DNA of 64,000 nucleotides, taken from assembly GCF_020866905.1 (NCBI RefSeq), contig NZ_JAIVCC010000005.1, positions 546,088 to 610,087 on the forward strand. Direction: 5' to 3'. The notes beneath the pieces were generated by a model. The model did no database searches, was not told the DNA's origin, and was given only the letters and a program-made list of their open reading frames with translations. The stretch comes from Salinimicrobium sediminilitoris (GTDB lineage: Bacteria > Bacteroidota > Bacteroidia > Flavobacteriales > Flavobacteriaceae). Of this stretch, positions 42,745 to 51,191 are shown one piece after another; positions within the stretch are counted from its first letter, which is position 1, and the number at the start of each line of letters is the position of its first letter. Made by a program: the position numbers and the translations under genes.

Positions 42745-45700
42745 GGCAAGTCTTTGTTCTCTCCTGTTTCTCATTTTTACCCGTCCCCGGTTCACCAGGT
42801 ACATCATAGCCGGCACTACAACAAGGGTTAAGAAGGTTGCGAAGATGAGCCCGAAGATTACGGTCCAGGCCAGCGGCCCCCAGAATATAACGTTATCCCC
42901 TCCAATATAAATTTGTGGATCGTAATCTGTAAAAAGTGAGAAAAAGTCAATGTTGAGGCCTATAGCCAAAGGAATCAAACCTAATACTGTCGTAATGGCA
43001 GTTAATAGGACGGGCCGCAATCTTGACTTACCTCCTTCTACGATCATTTCAAAATACTGGCCTTTTGTCAGGAGTTCGCTGTCCTCAAGTCCCAGGCTGT
43101 CTTTTTTGCGGTCGATAAGGATCTGGGTATAATCTACCAATACAATGGCATTATTCACAACAATTCCCGCCAGGGAAATTATTCCCATCATGGTCATGAT
43201 TATAATAAAGTCCATCTGGAAAACCACCAGTCCAAGGAAAACCCCTGCCAGTGATAAAAACACAGCCATAAGAATGATCAAAGGTTTCGGGATCGAGTTA
43301 AACTGAGCCACCAAAATAAGGAGTATTCCTCCCAGACCAATCAATAAAGCCTTTAACAGGAAGGACATATTCTCCTGTTGTTTTTCCTGTTCCCCCGTGA
43401 ACTCCAGGGAAATATCCTGTGGCAAATCATAGGAAGCAAGTTCTGTTTGAAGTTGCTCAACAATCGCGTTCCCATTATAGCCTTCCAGTACGTTAGAATA
43501 AATTGTTATTACCCTTTTCAGGTCTTTTCGCTTTATGGAACTAAAAGCCGAAGTGAGCTCTGTTTTTGTAACAGATGATATTGGTACCTGGACAATGTTC
43601 CCTGTGTTTTGATCTTTAAAGGTAATAGGCTGATTGAACAATGCATTTTCATTGTACCTGAAGTCTTCATTAAACCTTACGTTGATAGGATAATCTTCAT
43701 CACCTTCTTTAAAGGTAGAGATCTCTTCCCCATAGATCGCCCTACGCAGAGTTTGGCCTACTGCTCCAGTAGATACCCCAAGTTGTCCTGCTTTTACACG
43801 ATCGACAGTGACATTAAGTTCAGGTTTTGATTTATTGACATCAATCTGCAATTCCTCGATCCCCGGAATATTCATATTCTGGATGTGCTCCTGCAGGTTC
43901 TCGGCGGTGATCAACATCTGTTCGTAATCCTCTCCTTTCAATTCCATATTGATAGGATATCCAACAGGCGGTCCTGCAGCATCCTTTTCCACAATAATTG
44001 AAGCTCCAGGGAAACCCTGTACTGCCTCTCTAACTTCAGAAAGAACATGGCTACTTCTCACTCCGCGCCGGTCTTTGAACTCACGCATTGTAAGGGTAAC
44101 CTTTCCCTTGTGCGGCATATCGTTTTGCTGGCCGCCATCTGTCTGGGGATTTCCGGCACCCTGGCCTACCTGCGAGATGGCAGATTCCACCATGAAGTTG
44201 TACCCGTCTTCATCTTCATATTTTTCGATCACCTCATACACCTGCTGTTCTACCCGTTTGGTGATCTCATTGGTCTTACGAATGTCTGTACCTTCGGGTA
44301 ACTCTATGTATGTAATGATTTGGTTCGGTTCATTTTCAGGAAAGAAAAGAACTTTTGGCTGTACAATCCCTACCAGGATAAAGGAGAGGATCAACATTGC
44401 CACAGTTCCGAAGAAAACCAGATAAGAGTTTTTTCCGCGGAGAGAAAAGCGAAGTGTGGATTCATATTTTTTCTCCAGTTTTTTTAATGCCCTGTACTGG
44501 AAGAAATCCACCCACTTACTAAGGAAATATTTATAAGCCCACAGCAGGATGGCTGCAAGTAAAGAAAGGTTTCCAATCGCTCGCAGTGCACCCATATCCA
44601 GTAAAAAACCGGCGACTAATAGAATTACTCCGATTCCCGCAAAAATTGCACTTATACGAATCAGCTTTTTCTTTGTTAGTTCCTTTTCTTCAGTCTTCAT
44701 GTATTCCGAGGTGAGCATTGAGTTAATGATCAATGCGACAAAGAGGGAGGAACCAAGTACTATAGAGAGGGTAATGGGAAAGTAAATCATGAACTTCCCA
44801 ATGGTTCCCGGCCATAGGCCAAGCGGGAAAAAGGCTGCTAAAGTAGTGGCGGTAGAAGCGATAATAGGCCAGGCGATCTCACCAACTCCCTGTTTTGCCG
44901 CTTTTACCCTGGGTACTCCCTGGTCCATAAGACTGTACACGTTCTCTACAACAACAATCCCGTTATCTACCAGCATTCCCAGCCCCATTACCAGTGCAAA
45001 TAATACCATGGTGTTAAGGGTGAAACCTATACTTGAAAGGATTATGAATGATAGGAACATAGATAAGGGAATGGCAAACCCCACAAAAAGCGCATTCCTG
45101 AAGCCCAAAAAGAACATCAATACCACCACAACCAGGATTACCCCGAAAATAATGTTGTTCACAAGGTCGTCCACCATATTCTCTGTAGTGGTAGACTGGT
45201 CATTAGAGAAACTTATTTGAAGATCGTCGGGAAGATAATTCTCCTGTTCTGTCTTCACAATTTCCTTGATGTCACTTATCGCTTCGATCATGTTCTTCCC
45301 GCCGCGCTTTTTGATATCAAGCATCACTACAGGTTCTCCATATTCACGGGCAAAGGTGGTAGGTTCCTGCTCCTGGAATCTTATTTCGGCAATGTCTCTT
45401 AAAAAGACATTTCCATCTTCTCTTTTTACAATAACATTTTTTAACTGGTCGGGGTTTGTAACCTCTCCCAGGATACGTATGTTCTTCTGAATACCTCCGG
45501 TGATCACATTCCCTCCAGAAATGGTTTGGTTTTCCATACTCACTGCACTAATGATGTCCTGGAAACTCACTTTAGAAGCGGTCATTTTATAGATGTCTAC
45601 CGCGATCTCTACCTCTTTTTCCTCGGCTCCCCTTACAGATGCCTCTTTTATCTGCGGAAGCAGTTCGATCCTGTCCTGCAAATATTCGGCGTATTCCTTC

Positions 45701-46194
45701 AATTTTTGCACAGGATAATCCCCTGTGAGGTTTACGTTGAGGATAGGCATTTCTTCTGAAATATTGAGGTCGAACACATTGGGTTCTACCTTGGCACCAT
45801 TATCCAGAGTGGGCCAGGTGGTTGCAGCTTTTTGCTGATCCACCTTGTCTTTTACTTTTTGCTTAGCCGCATCGATCGTAATATCTTCATCAAATTCTAC
45901 GATGACAAGCGAGTAATCCTGAAGGGTAGTGGAAGAAATATCCTGTACCCCGGCAATGTTGTTGAATTCCTCTTCGAGCGGTTCGGTGATGAACTTTTCA
46001 ACATCTTCGGCAGAGTTCCCGGGATTGACGGAACTCACATATATTTTAGTCTCAATTACTTCCGGAAATGATTCCCGTGGCATGCTGTAGTAAGACATCA
46101 ATCCACCAATGAAGATGATGGCAATGATGACGTACACCGTCATGCGGTTATCAATAGCCCAGGAAGAAAGTTTAAAATCTTTATCTAATTTCAT
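42742..46194 (-). CDS. RND efflux transporter permease (AcrB/HAE1-like) with an extra membrane hairpin
   Basis: A 1150-residue inner-membrane proton-driven pump, longer than the usual 1020-1050. The N-terminus has KLSSWAIDNRMTVYVIIAII. RND signatures include GMLVDNGIVVVENVYSLMDQ and the TM10-12 region (GGILLILVAQFNSIPKPLII). Between TM6 and TM7 lies an added stretch of roughly 80 residues (after SEYMKTEEKELTKKK) with two more hydrophobic segments (ISAIFAGIGVILLVAGFLL, LSLLAAILLWAYKYFLS). Both Asp of helix 4 are in LVDNG. Its substrate is unknown. Last gene of the operon, two bases after the adaptor. Confidence 0.94.
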   Translation of the reverse strand: MKLDKDFKLSSWAIDNRMTVYVIIAIIFIGGLMSYYSMPRESFPEVIETKIYVSSVNPGNSAEDVEKFITEPLEEEFNNIAGVQDISSTTLQDYSLVIVEFDEDITIDAAKQKVKDKVDQQKAATTWPTLDNGAKVEPNVFDLNISEEMPILNVNLTGDYPVQKLKEYAEYLQDRIELLPQIKEASVRGAEEKEVEIAVDIYKMTASKVSFQDIISAVSMENQTISGGNVITGGIQKNIRILGEVTNPDQLKNVIVKREDGNVFLRDIAEIRFQEQEPTTFAREYGEPVVMLDIKKRGGKNMIEAISDIKEIVKTEQENYLPDDLQISFSNDQSTTTENMVDDLVNNIIFGVILVVVVLMFFLGFRNALFVGFAIPLSMFLSFIILSSIGFTLNTMVLFALVMGLGMLVDNGIVVVENVYSLMDQGVPRVKAAKQGVGEIAWPIIASTATTLAAFFPLGLWPGTIGKFMIYFPITLSIVLGSSLFVALIINSMLTSEYMKTEEKELTKKKLIRISAIFAGIGVILLVAGFLLDMGALRAIGNLSLLAAILLWAYKYFLSKWVDFFQYRALKKLEKKYESTLRFSLRGKNSYLVFFGTVAMLILSFILVGIVQPKVLFFPENEPNQIITYIELPEGTDIRKTNEITKRVEQQVYEVIEKYEDEDGYNFMVESAISQVGQGAGNPQTDGGQQNDMPHKGKVTLTMREFKDRRGVRSSHVLSEVREAVQGFPGASIIVEKDAAGPPVGYPINMELKGEDYEQMLITAENLQEHIQNMNIPGIEELQIDVNKSKPELNVTVDRVKAGQLGVSTGAVGQTLRRAIYGEEISTFKEGDEDYPINVRFNEDFRYNENALFNQPITFKDQNTGNIVQVPISSVTKTELTSAFSSIKRKDLKRVITIYSNVLEGYNGNAIVEQLQTELASYDLPQDISLEFTGEQEKQQENMSFLLKALLIGLGGILLILVAQFNSIPKPLIILMAVFLSLAGVFLGLVVFQMDFIIIMTMMGIISLAGIVVNNAIVLVDYTQILIDRKKDSLGLEDSELLTKGQYFEMIVEGGKSRLRPVLLTAITTVLGLIPLAIGLNIDFFSLFTDYDPQIYIGGDNVIFWGPLAWTVIFGLIFATFLTLVVVPAMMYLVNRGRVKMRNRREQRLA

Positions 46195-46195
46195 T

Positions 46196-47368
46196 TTAGT
46201 TCGTTGCGTTTCGGTTATCCATCTCTACCTGTTCTCCTTCCTGAATGCTTCGTGCCCCACTGGTGATAAGCAGGTCGCCCGGTTGCAGGCCTGAAAGCAC
46301 TTCCACAGCACTGTCGTAAATAAGCCCTGTCTCCAGAATTCTTCGCTCGGCTACGCCTGTGCTGTCGGTTTCTTTCTTAACTACATACGCCACATTTTCT
46401 CCGGCAGAATTCTTCTGGATCACGTTCTCGGGAATGATAATTGCATTTTCTGAAGTGTAGTCGTTTATGCTTACTGTTGCAATAAGATTTGGTTTGATCT
46501 GTTCTGTATTTTGAGGTACAGCTACCTGGATCTCGAAAGTACGGTTGTTCGGGTTTACAAAATTCCCCACCTGTTTAACAGTACTGGTAAAGGAAGTTCC
46601 CGTGGCGGCTATTTCAACCATTACTTCTGTTCCTACTTCAATTTTACCCAGGTATGACTCCGGTACTGCCGCAGTGATATACATATTGGAAAGATTGATC
46701 AACCTGAACAATCTACTTTGACCGGGAACTACAACTTCTCCCTGCTCGGTAAAGATCTCGTCGATCACCCCACTAAAAGGAGCTTTTACAACAGTTTTTG
46801 CTAATTGAGATCGCATTTGGTTAACCGAATTTTGAATTGCTTCATAATTGGTCCTGGCTTCAAGATACTGGATCTCGCTGCCAATGTTTTGTTCCCAAAG
46901 TCTCTGCTGCCTTTCAAAAGTAGTTTTGGCCAGGGTTTCCTGAGCTTCCATTTGCGCCAGCTGACTTCCTAATCCGCCTTCGTCAATTCTTGCCAGAATT
47001 TGCCCTTTTTGAACCCTGTCTCCTTCATCTACATTCACAGTAATGAGAATGCCAGAATATTCAGGATAAATGGTGATATTCTGTTTGGTTTCAACATCCC
47101 CCGGCAATTCAACATAATGTTTAAAAAGAGAATCTGTTATCTTTCTTACACTCACGAGGGTGAAGTCATTGTTAGAGTCTAATTTTTCAATAGCTGCATC
47201 CAGTTGAGCAATTTGAGAAGACAATTCACTTTGCTGAGCACTTAAGTTGGCTTTTTTGGCTCGTATTTCGCTCAGGTCTCCTGATTCTATAACCTTCTCA
47301 ACAGAATCATTTTTTCCGCAGGAAACAAGAATGAGGAGACTTACTATAATTAGGCTTAATTTTTTCAT
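46196..47368 (-). CDS. RND efflux periplasmic adaptor (membrane fusion protein)
   Basis: A 390-residue lipoprotein (LLILVSCGKND, Cys about 17) with the adaptor order: coiled-coil (about 40-75), lipoyl half (EYSGILITVNVDEGDRVQKG), hairpin, second lipoyl half (VVKAPFSGVIDEIFTEQGEV) and beta-barrel (AAVPESYLGKIEVGTEVMVE). It links the inner-membrane pump to the outer-membrane TolC-like channel. Sits between tolC-like and permease genes with gaps of 22 and 1 bases. Confidence 0.93.
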   Translation of the reverse strand: MKKLSLIIVSLLILVSCGKNDSVEKVIESGDLSEIRAKKANLSAQQSELSSQIAQLDAAIEKLDSNNDFTLVSVRKITDSLFKHYVELPGDVETKQNITIYPEYSGILITVNVDEGDRVQKGQILARIDEGGLGSQLAQMEAQETLAKTTFERQQRLWEQNIGSEIQYLEARTNYEAIQNSVNQMRSQLAKTVVKAPFSGVIDEIFTEQGEVVVPGQSRLFRLINLSNMYITAAVPESYLGKIEVGTEVMVEIAATGTSFTSTVKQVGNFVNPNNRTFEIQVAVPQNTEQIKPNLIATVSINDYTSENAIIIPENVIQKNSAGENVAYVVKKETDSTGVAERRILETGLIYDSAVEVLSGLQPGDLLITSGARSIQEGEQVEMDNRNATN

Positions 47369-47390
47369 TTTTCAGTGATTCGTATTTTGA

Positions 47391-48821
47391 TTAGTCTTCT
47401 TCAGAATAAGTTTTTGTGCTTAGCACGTTTTCAAGTTCTACTTTATTATTTATCACCTCCAGCATAGCCTGCAACAGGTTTTGCTGGGCGCTATAAAGTT
47501 GTCTTTGTGCCTCGCTAAGTTCAAAGCTGCTGGCAAGCCCTTCAAAGAATTTGATCTGGTTCTTGTTTTCGATTCTCTCTGCTAACGCCAGACTTTCCTG
47601 CTGAGCTTCAAAATTTTCAAGGCTAAACCTGTAGTCGGCTTTTGCTGCATCTATTTCAAGGGAGATCCTGTTTGTGGTTTCCTCGAGGTCAAGCAGAGCC
47701 TGCTCGTATTCGAGCTGTTTTTGTTTAGTACGCGCATTCCTCATTCCGCTGCTAAAGATTGGCACATTTAAAGTTACGCCCAGGATAGACTGCTGGTAAT
47801 ACTCCTGGTCATCATTAAGAAATGTGAAAGAGTCACTGTAGCCTGAAGTCCCGTAGTTTAAAAAGCCGGTTAGTTGAGGTAAGGCCTTTGCCTTTTCAAG
47901 CCGCACAAAGATCCTTGCAGCTTCAGCAGAATTTTGAGCTATTCGCACATCTATATTTTCCTCAACTGGTATGCTTTCCTGTAGTAGTTGAAGATCATAA
48001 AATTGTAGCGCAAGGGTGTTGAGATCATCTGTAGGGATCACAGGCCGGTCAACAGGGATTCCCATAGCCATATTGAGCAACTGGTAAGAGATCTCCAGCA
48101 TACGCCTGCTGCGGTTGAGGTTGTTCTCAAGGCTAAGGCGGGTGATCTTTAGCTGCTCTACATCTTCCTCCTCTGCCAGGCCATTTTCAAAAATTTTCTG
48201 GGTATCCTCAAGGTTTCCGGTGACATTTTCAAGGTTTTTCTCCAGGATGTCCACGCTTTCCCGCGCCATGAGTACATTGCCGTAGGCGTTGATTACTGCC
48301 TTTCTTACCTCGAGGTCGGTCTTGGTTTTGGCATTTTTAGAGATTTGTAGTAAGGTGCGGGCAGATTGTACACCTACAATATAGGAGCCGTCAAAAATGA
48401 GTTGTGACCAGGTGGCTGTTGCAGTAACATTTTGTTTGGTCCCAAACCGTACCGGGATAAAACCCTGGGGAGCATTCACAGGCTGGTCATTTCTTTGAGT
48501 ACCTTCAAAATATTCCTCAACTACGTCAATAGTAGCCTGCGTGTTATCAAAAGCAGCTGCAGGTAAAAGCGTTACCGGCTGCTTCAGGAAATTTTGGTAA
48601 TCTACGCTTCCATTGATTTGCGGTAAACCCTGGGAAATTATTTCCCATTTTTGAGATATTGTTTTCTCGACTTCCTTTTCAGATTTTAGAGAGGAATAAT
48701 TGTTTTCAAGTCCCAGGGCAATCGCTTCCTCCAGTGACAGAGCCAATTTTTCAGGATCGGGTTCCTGTGCCAGGGCGTTAATACAGAACAGACTGCTGAA
48801 TAGAAATATCAATTTTTTCAT
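47391..48821 (-). CDS. TolC-family outer-membrane channel
   Basis: A 476-residue exported protein (signal MKKLIFLFSSLFCINALA) with two TolC/OEP repeats: LSLEEAIALGLENNYSSLKS opens the first and helices such as YEQALLDLEETTNRISLEID and QRQLYSAQQNLLQAMLEVIN close the second. It forms the trimeric outer-membrane duct for the pump encoded downstream. Its ATG overlaps the TetR gene stop by four bases (ATGA). Confidence 0.93.
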   Translation of the reverse strand: MKKLIFLFSSLFCINALAQEPDPEKLALSLEEAIALGLENNYSSLKSEKEVEKTISQKWEIISQGLPQINGSVDYQNFLKQPVTLLPAAAFDNTQATIDVVEEYFEGTQRNDQPVNAPQGFIPVRFGTKQNVTATATWSQLIFDGSYIVGVQSARTLLQISKNAKTKTDLEVRKAVINAYGNVLMARESVDILEKNLENVTGNLEDTQKIFENGLAEEEDVEQLKITRLSLENNLNRSRRMLEISYQLLNMAMGIPVDRPVIPTDDLNTLALQFYDLQLLQESIPVEENIDVRIAQNSAEAARIFVRLEKAKALPQLTGFLNYGTSGYSDSFTFLNDDQEYYQQSILGVTLNVPIFSSGMRNARTKQKQLEYEQALLDLEETTNRISLEIDAAKADYRFSLENFEAQQESLALAERIENKNQIKFFEGLASSFELSEAQRQLYSAQQNLLQAMLEVINNKVELENVLSTKTYSEED

Positions 48822-49426
48822 TTTGTGCTGCTTGTGGTTAAATATGTTTCCAGTTTTTTTAATCCTTTGTCGGTAACAATGGCTCGCAGGTGATATTCCA
48901 GGTGCATTTCCGTCAATTCGTTTACATGAAATTCCCCTTCATCAAAGAAATCATGGTCTTTGATTCCTACAATTCCCATGAAATAGATGCGGCTTGTGAA
49001 GGCCACAGGGATATCACTTCTGTACACTCCATCGCGAATTCCTTTATGAAGATTTTCTTTTGTGAGTTCTTCCAATATATGTTTCTGCTTCTCCCGTATC
49101 GTGGTATAGATCTTAGGGTAATATTTTTGAAGTTGATATTGCGGAGAGGATTTTTTGTCCTTGAGATTCTGGCAGGCGAAATCTTTTATTTCGAAAAGTT
49201 CCTCAATAGGATCTTTTCGATCATTTCTTATGGTCTGTATGCCTTCAGAGATTTGTTCAAAGACATACATTGCCGTTTCTTCAATTAATTTGGACTTAGT
49301 TGAAAAGTTAGCATAAATAGTCTTTTTAGAGATCCCCATTTCTGCCGCTATCTCATCCATAGTCACGCTTTTCACCCCAAGGGTGAGAAACATTTCGGCG
49401 GCTTTTTCTATAATTTGATCTTTCAA
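48818..49426 (-). CDS. TetR/AcrR-family repressor of the RND operon
   Basis: A 202-residue regulator with an N-terminal TetR HTH (AAEMFLTLGVKSVTMDEIAA, then MGISKKTIYANFSTKSKLIE) and a helical ligand domain. It starts at TTG 49426; no closer ATG keeps the full HTH. As the first gene of the efflux operon, with an inverted repeat over its own promoter (49460-49487), it very likely represses the operon until a pump substrate binds. Ligand unknown. Confidence 0.92.
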   Translation of the reverse strand: MKDQIIEKAAEMFLTLGVKSVTMDEIAAEMGISKKTIYANFSTKSKLIEETAMYVFEQISEGIQTIRNDRKDPIEELFEIKDFACQNLKDKKSSPQYQLQKYYPKIYTTIREKQKHILEELTKENLHKGIRDGVYRSDIPVAFTSRIYFMGIVGIKDHDFFDEGEFHVNELTEMHLEYHLRAIVTDKGLKKLETYLTTSSTK

Positions 49427-49446
49427 GATTTTATTTTTTGAGCCTG

Positions 49447-49476
49447 CAAAGATACAAATGGAAACTAAATAAACAA
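49447..49476 (-). promoter_or_regulatory. Promoter of the tetR-tolC-adaptor-RND operon
   Basis: On the reverse strand TTG (49476-49474) is followed after 19 bases by TATCTTTG (49454-49447), the complete Bacteroidota sigma-A promoter. The start codon TTG at 49426 lies about 20 bases beyond. Confidence 0.75.
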
Positions 49477-49487
49477 TTAAAGTTTCC
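49460..49487. promoter_or_regulatory. Putative TetR operator over the promoter
   Basis: GGAAACT (49460-49466) and AGTTTCC (49481-49487) form a perfect 7-bp inverted repeat with a 14-base spacer. It covers the -33 element of the promoter, the expected site for an autorepressor of TetR type. Confidence 0.6.
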
Positions 49488-49570
49488 TAAGTTTTTACAC
49501 CGAGATTTTCTTAGTGACGAAAAAGAGAGGATTTTCTCCCTGTTTTGGTATTTTAGCGCAAAAAATTTTT

Positions 49571-50545
49571 ATGCTCTCAGTAGACCGGTACCGCGAAGAA
49601 TTTGAAGAATACCTTTCCCGGAAAATTATAAAACAGGAACCTGCAAATTTGTATGATCCTATGGTTTATATTCTTAGTCTGGGCGGGAAGCGAGTAAGGC
49701 CTGTGCTGGTACTCATGGCGGCCGAGATCTTTGGGAGTGACTATAAAAAAGCTCTTGATGCGGCCCTGGCCATTGAGGTTTTTCATAATTTTTCCCTTGT
49801 ACATGATGATATCATGGATGATGCCCCTTTGAGGAGAGGTAAGCAAACGGTACATGAACGGTGGGATATAAATACGGGAATACTTTCCGGCGACGCTATG
49901 CTCATCAAAGCCTATCAGTTATTCGAGAATTACCCCGGAGAAACCTTCAGACAACTTGCTGAGTTGTTTTCAAAAACAGCTATTGAGGTCTGCGAAGGCC
50001 AGCAATACGACATGGATTTCGAAGTTCTGGAAAAGGTACAAATAGATGAGTATCTTAAAATGATAGAATACAAGACAGCTGTTCTTGTAGGAGCTTCTTT
50101 GAAAATGGGTGCTATTGTGGCAAATGCTTCCGAAGAAAATAGTAAAAAGATCTACGAATTTGGGCGCCTGCTGGGAATAGCTTTTCAATTGCAGGATGAT
50201 TATCTCGATGCTTTTGGAGACCCGGATTCCTTTGGTAAACAGGTGGGCGGCGATATCATTGAAAACAAAAAGACCTTTCTTTACCTCACTTCCCTACAGC
50301 AGGCGGCTTCCGGTGAAGCTATTCAGCTGGAGCATTTGTATTCCATAAATCCGCCAGATCCCGCATCAAAAGTGGAGACTGTAAAAAGCCTTTTTGAGAG
50401 CAGTGGTGCGGCCGAACTTACCCGAAAGGAAATTCAGAAATACACACAACAAGCCTTTGCTGTGCTTGACGAATTGCAGATAGAAGAAGACAGAAAAAAG
50501 CTGCTTTATAACTTTGGTAAAGGTTTGATGAACAGGCAGGTTTAG
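49571..50545 (+). CDS. Polyprenyl (trans-isoprenyl) diphosphate synthase
   Basis: From ATG 49571, 324 residues; a GTG at 49514 adds 19 residues that do not look native. The first Asp-rich motif is FSLVHDDIMDDAPLRRG and the second is QLQDDYLDAFGD, as in all trans-prenyltransferases; GGKRVRPVL binds diphosphate. Chain length of the product (geranylgeranyl or octaprenyl) cannot be read safely. Probably supplies menaquinone or carotenoid precursors. Divergent from tetR. Confidence 0.9.
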   Translation: MLSVDRYREEFEEYLSRKIIKQEPANLYDPMVYILSLGGKRVRPVLVLMAAEIFGSDYKKALDAALAIEVFHNFSLVHDDIMDDAPLRRGKQTVHERWDINTGILSGDAMLIKAYQLFENYPGETFRQLAELFSKTAIEVCEGQQYDMDFEVLEKVQIDEYLKMIEYKTAVLVGASLKMGAIVANASEENSKKIYEFGRLLGIAFQLQDDYLDAFGDPDSFGKQVGGDIIENKKTFLYLTSLQQAASGEAIQLEHLYSINPPDPASKVETVKSLFESSGAAELTRKEIQKYTQQAFAVLDELQIEEDRKKLLYNFGKGLMNRQV

Positions 50546-51078
50546 AAATAAATACTCACAAAGGGCATAAAAGCGTTAGCGTAAATGCTCTTTTCATCAT
50601 CATACAATACATCATATCGCACCCCTATGGTGATTGGGCCGGTAAGATAACCCAGACCCAGGAAAAGAGCAGGGTACCAGTAGTCATCGGAGATATTGGC
50701 GCCGTCAAATTTAAGATCCCGTGAGACGTAATGCTCTTCGAATTCTGCGGAAAGCTGCAAAGGGTTGAATGGCCGCAGAATACCAATTGCGCTTGCTCCC
50801 ACGGTAAATGAAGAGAAACGGGAAGTATTGTTATAGGAGCCGGTAAGGCCTACTCCGGCCGATGTGTAACGGTTAAAATCATAGATGGCCTTTGGGGCTA
50901 TAAAACCACCGAAGTACCCATTACTAAAATTAACTCCCAAACTTCCGCCAAAACGAACGTCCTCCCAAAAAGCCTTTTTTGAAACCCCGCTCTCCTGTGC
51001 AACTAGATATGAATGAGAGGAATAAAGCAAAATTATTAAAACTAAAATCCCTGTTCTATTGCTTAAAAATGAGGCCAT
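50542..51078 (-). CDS. Outer-membrane beta-barrel-like protein near sucA
   Basis: A 178-residue protein with a signal segment (TGILVLIILLYSSHSYLVAQ) and eight strand-like segments, ending FMPFVSIYF with a terminal Phe. I do not recognise a transport function. Its 3' end overlaps the polyprenyl synthase gene by four bases (convergent). It is divergent from sucA. Any link to oxoglutarate metabolism would rest on location alone. Confidence 0.75.
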   Translation of the reverse strand: MASFLSNRTGILVLIILLYSSHSYLVAQESGVSKKAFWEDVRFGGSLGVNFSNGYFGGFIAPKAIYDFNRYTSAGVGLTGSYNNTSRFSSFTVGASAIGILRPFNPLQLSAEFEEHYVSRDLKFDGANISDDYWYPALFLGLGYLTGPITIGVRYDVLYDDEKSIYANAFMPFVSIYF

Positions 51079-51146
51079 GATGTTAAATGTTTTAAAGGTA
51101 AAAGGTAAATATATTAAATGCTCCTATGCTTCTTTTTTAAAAATTG

Positions 51147-51154
51147 TACTTTTG
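51147..51154 (+). promoter_or_regulatory. Bacteroidota -7 promoter element of sucA
   Basis: TACTTTTG matches TAnnTTTG, 38 bases before the ATG. The partner TTG is not evident. Confidence 0.45.
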
Positions 51155-51191
51155 TAACGTTTTACAAAAAAGAAACAGGTAGTTTCATCTT

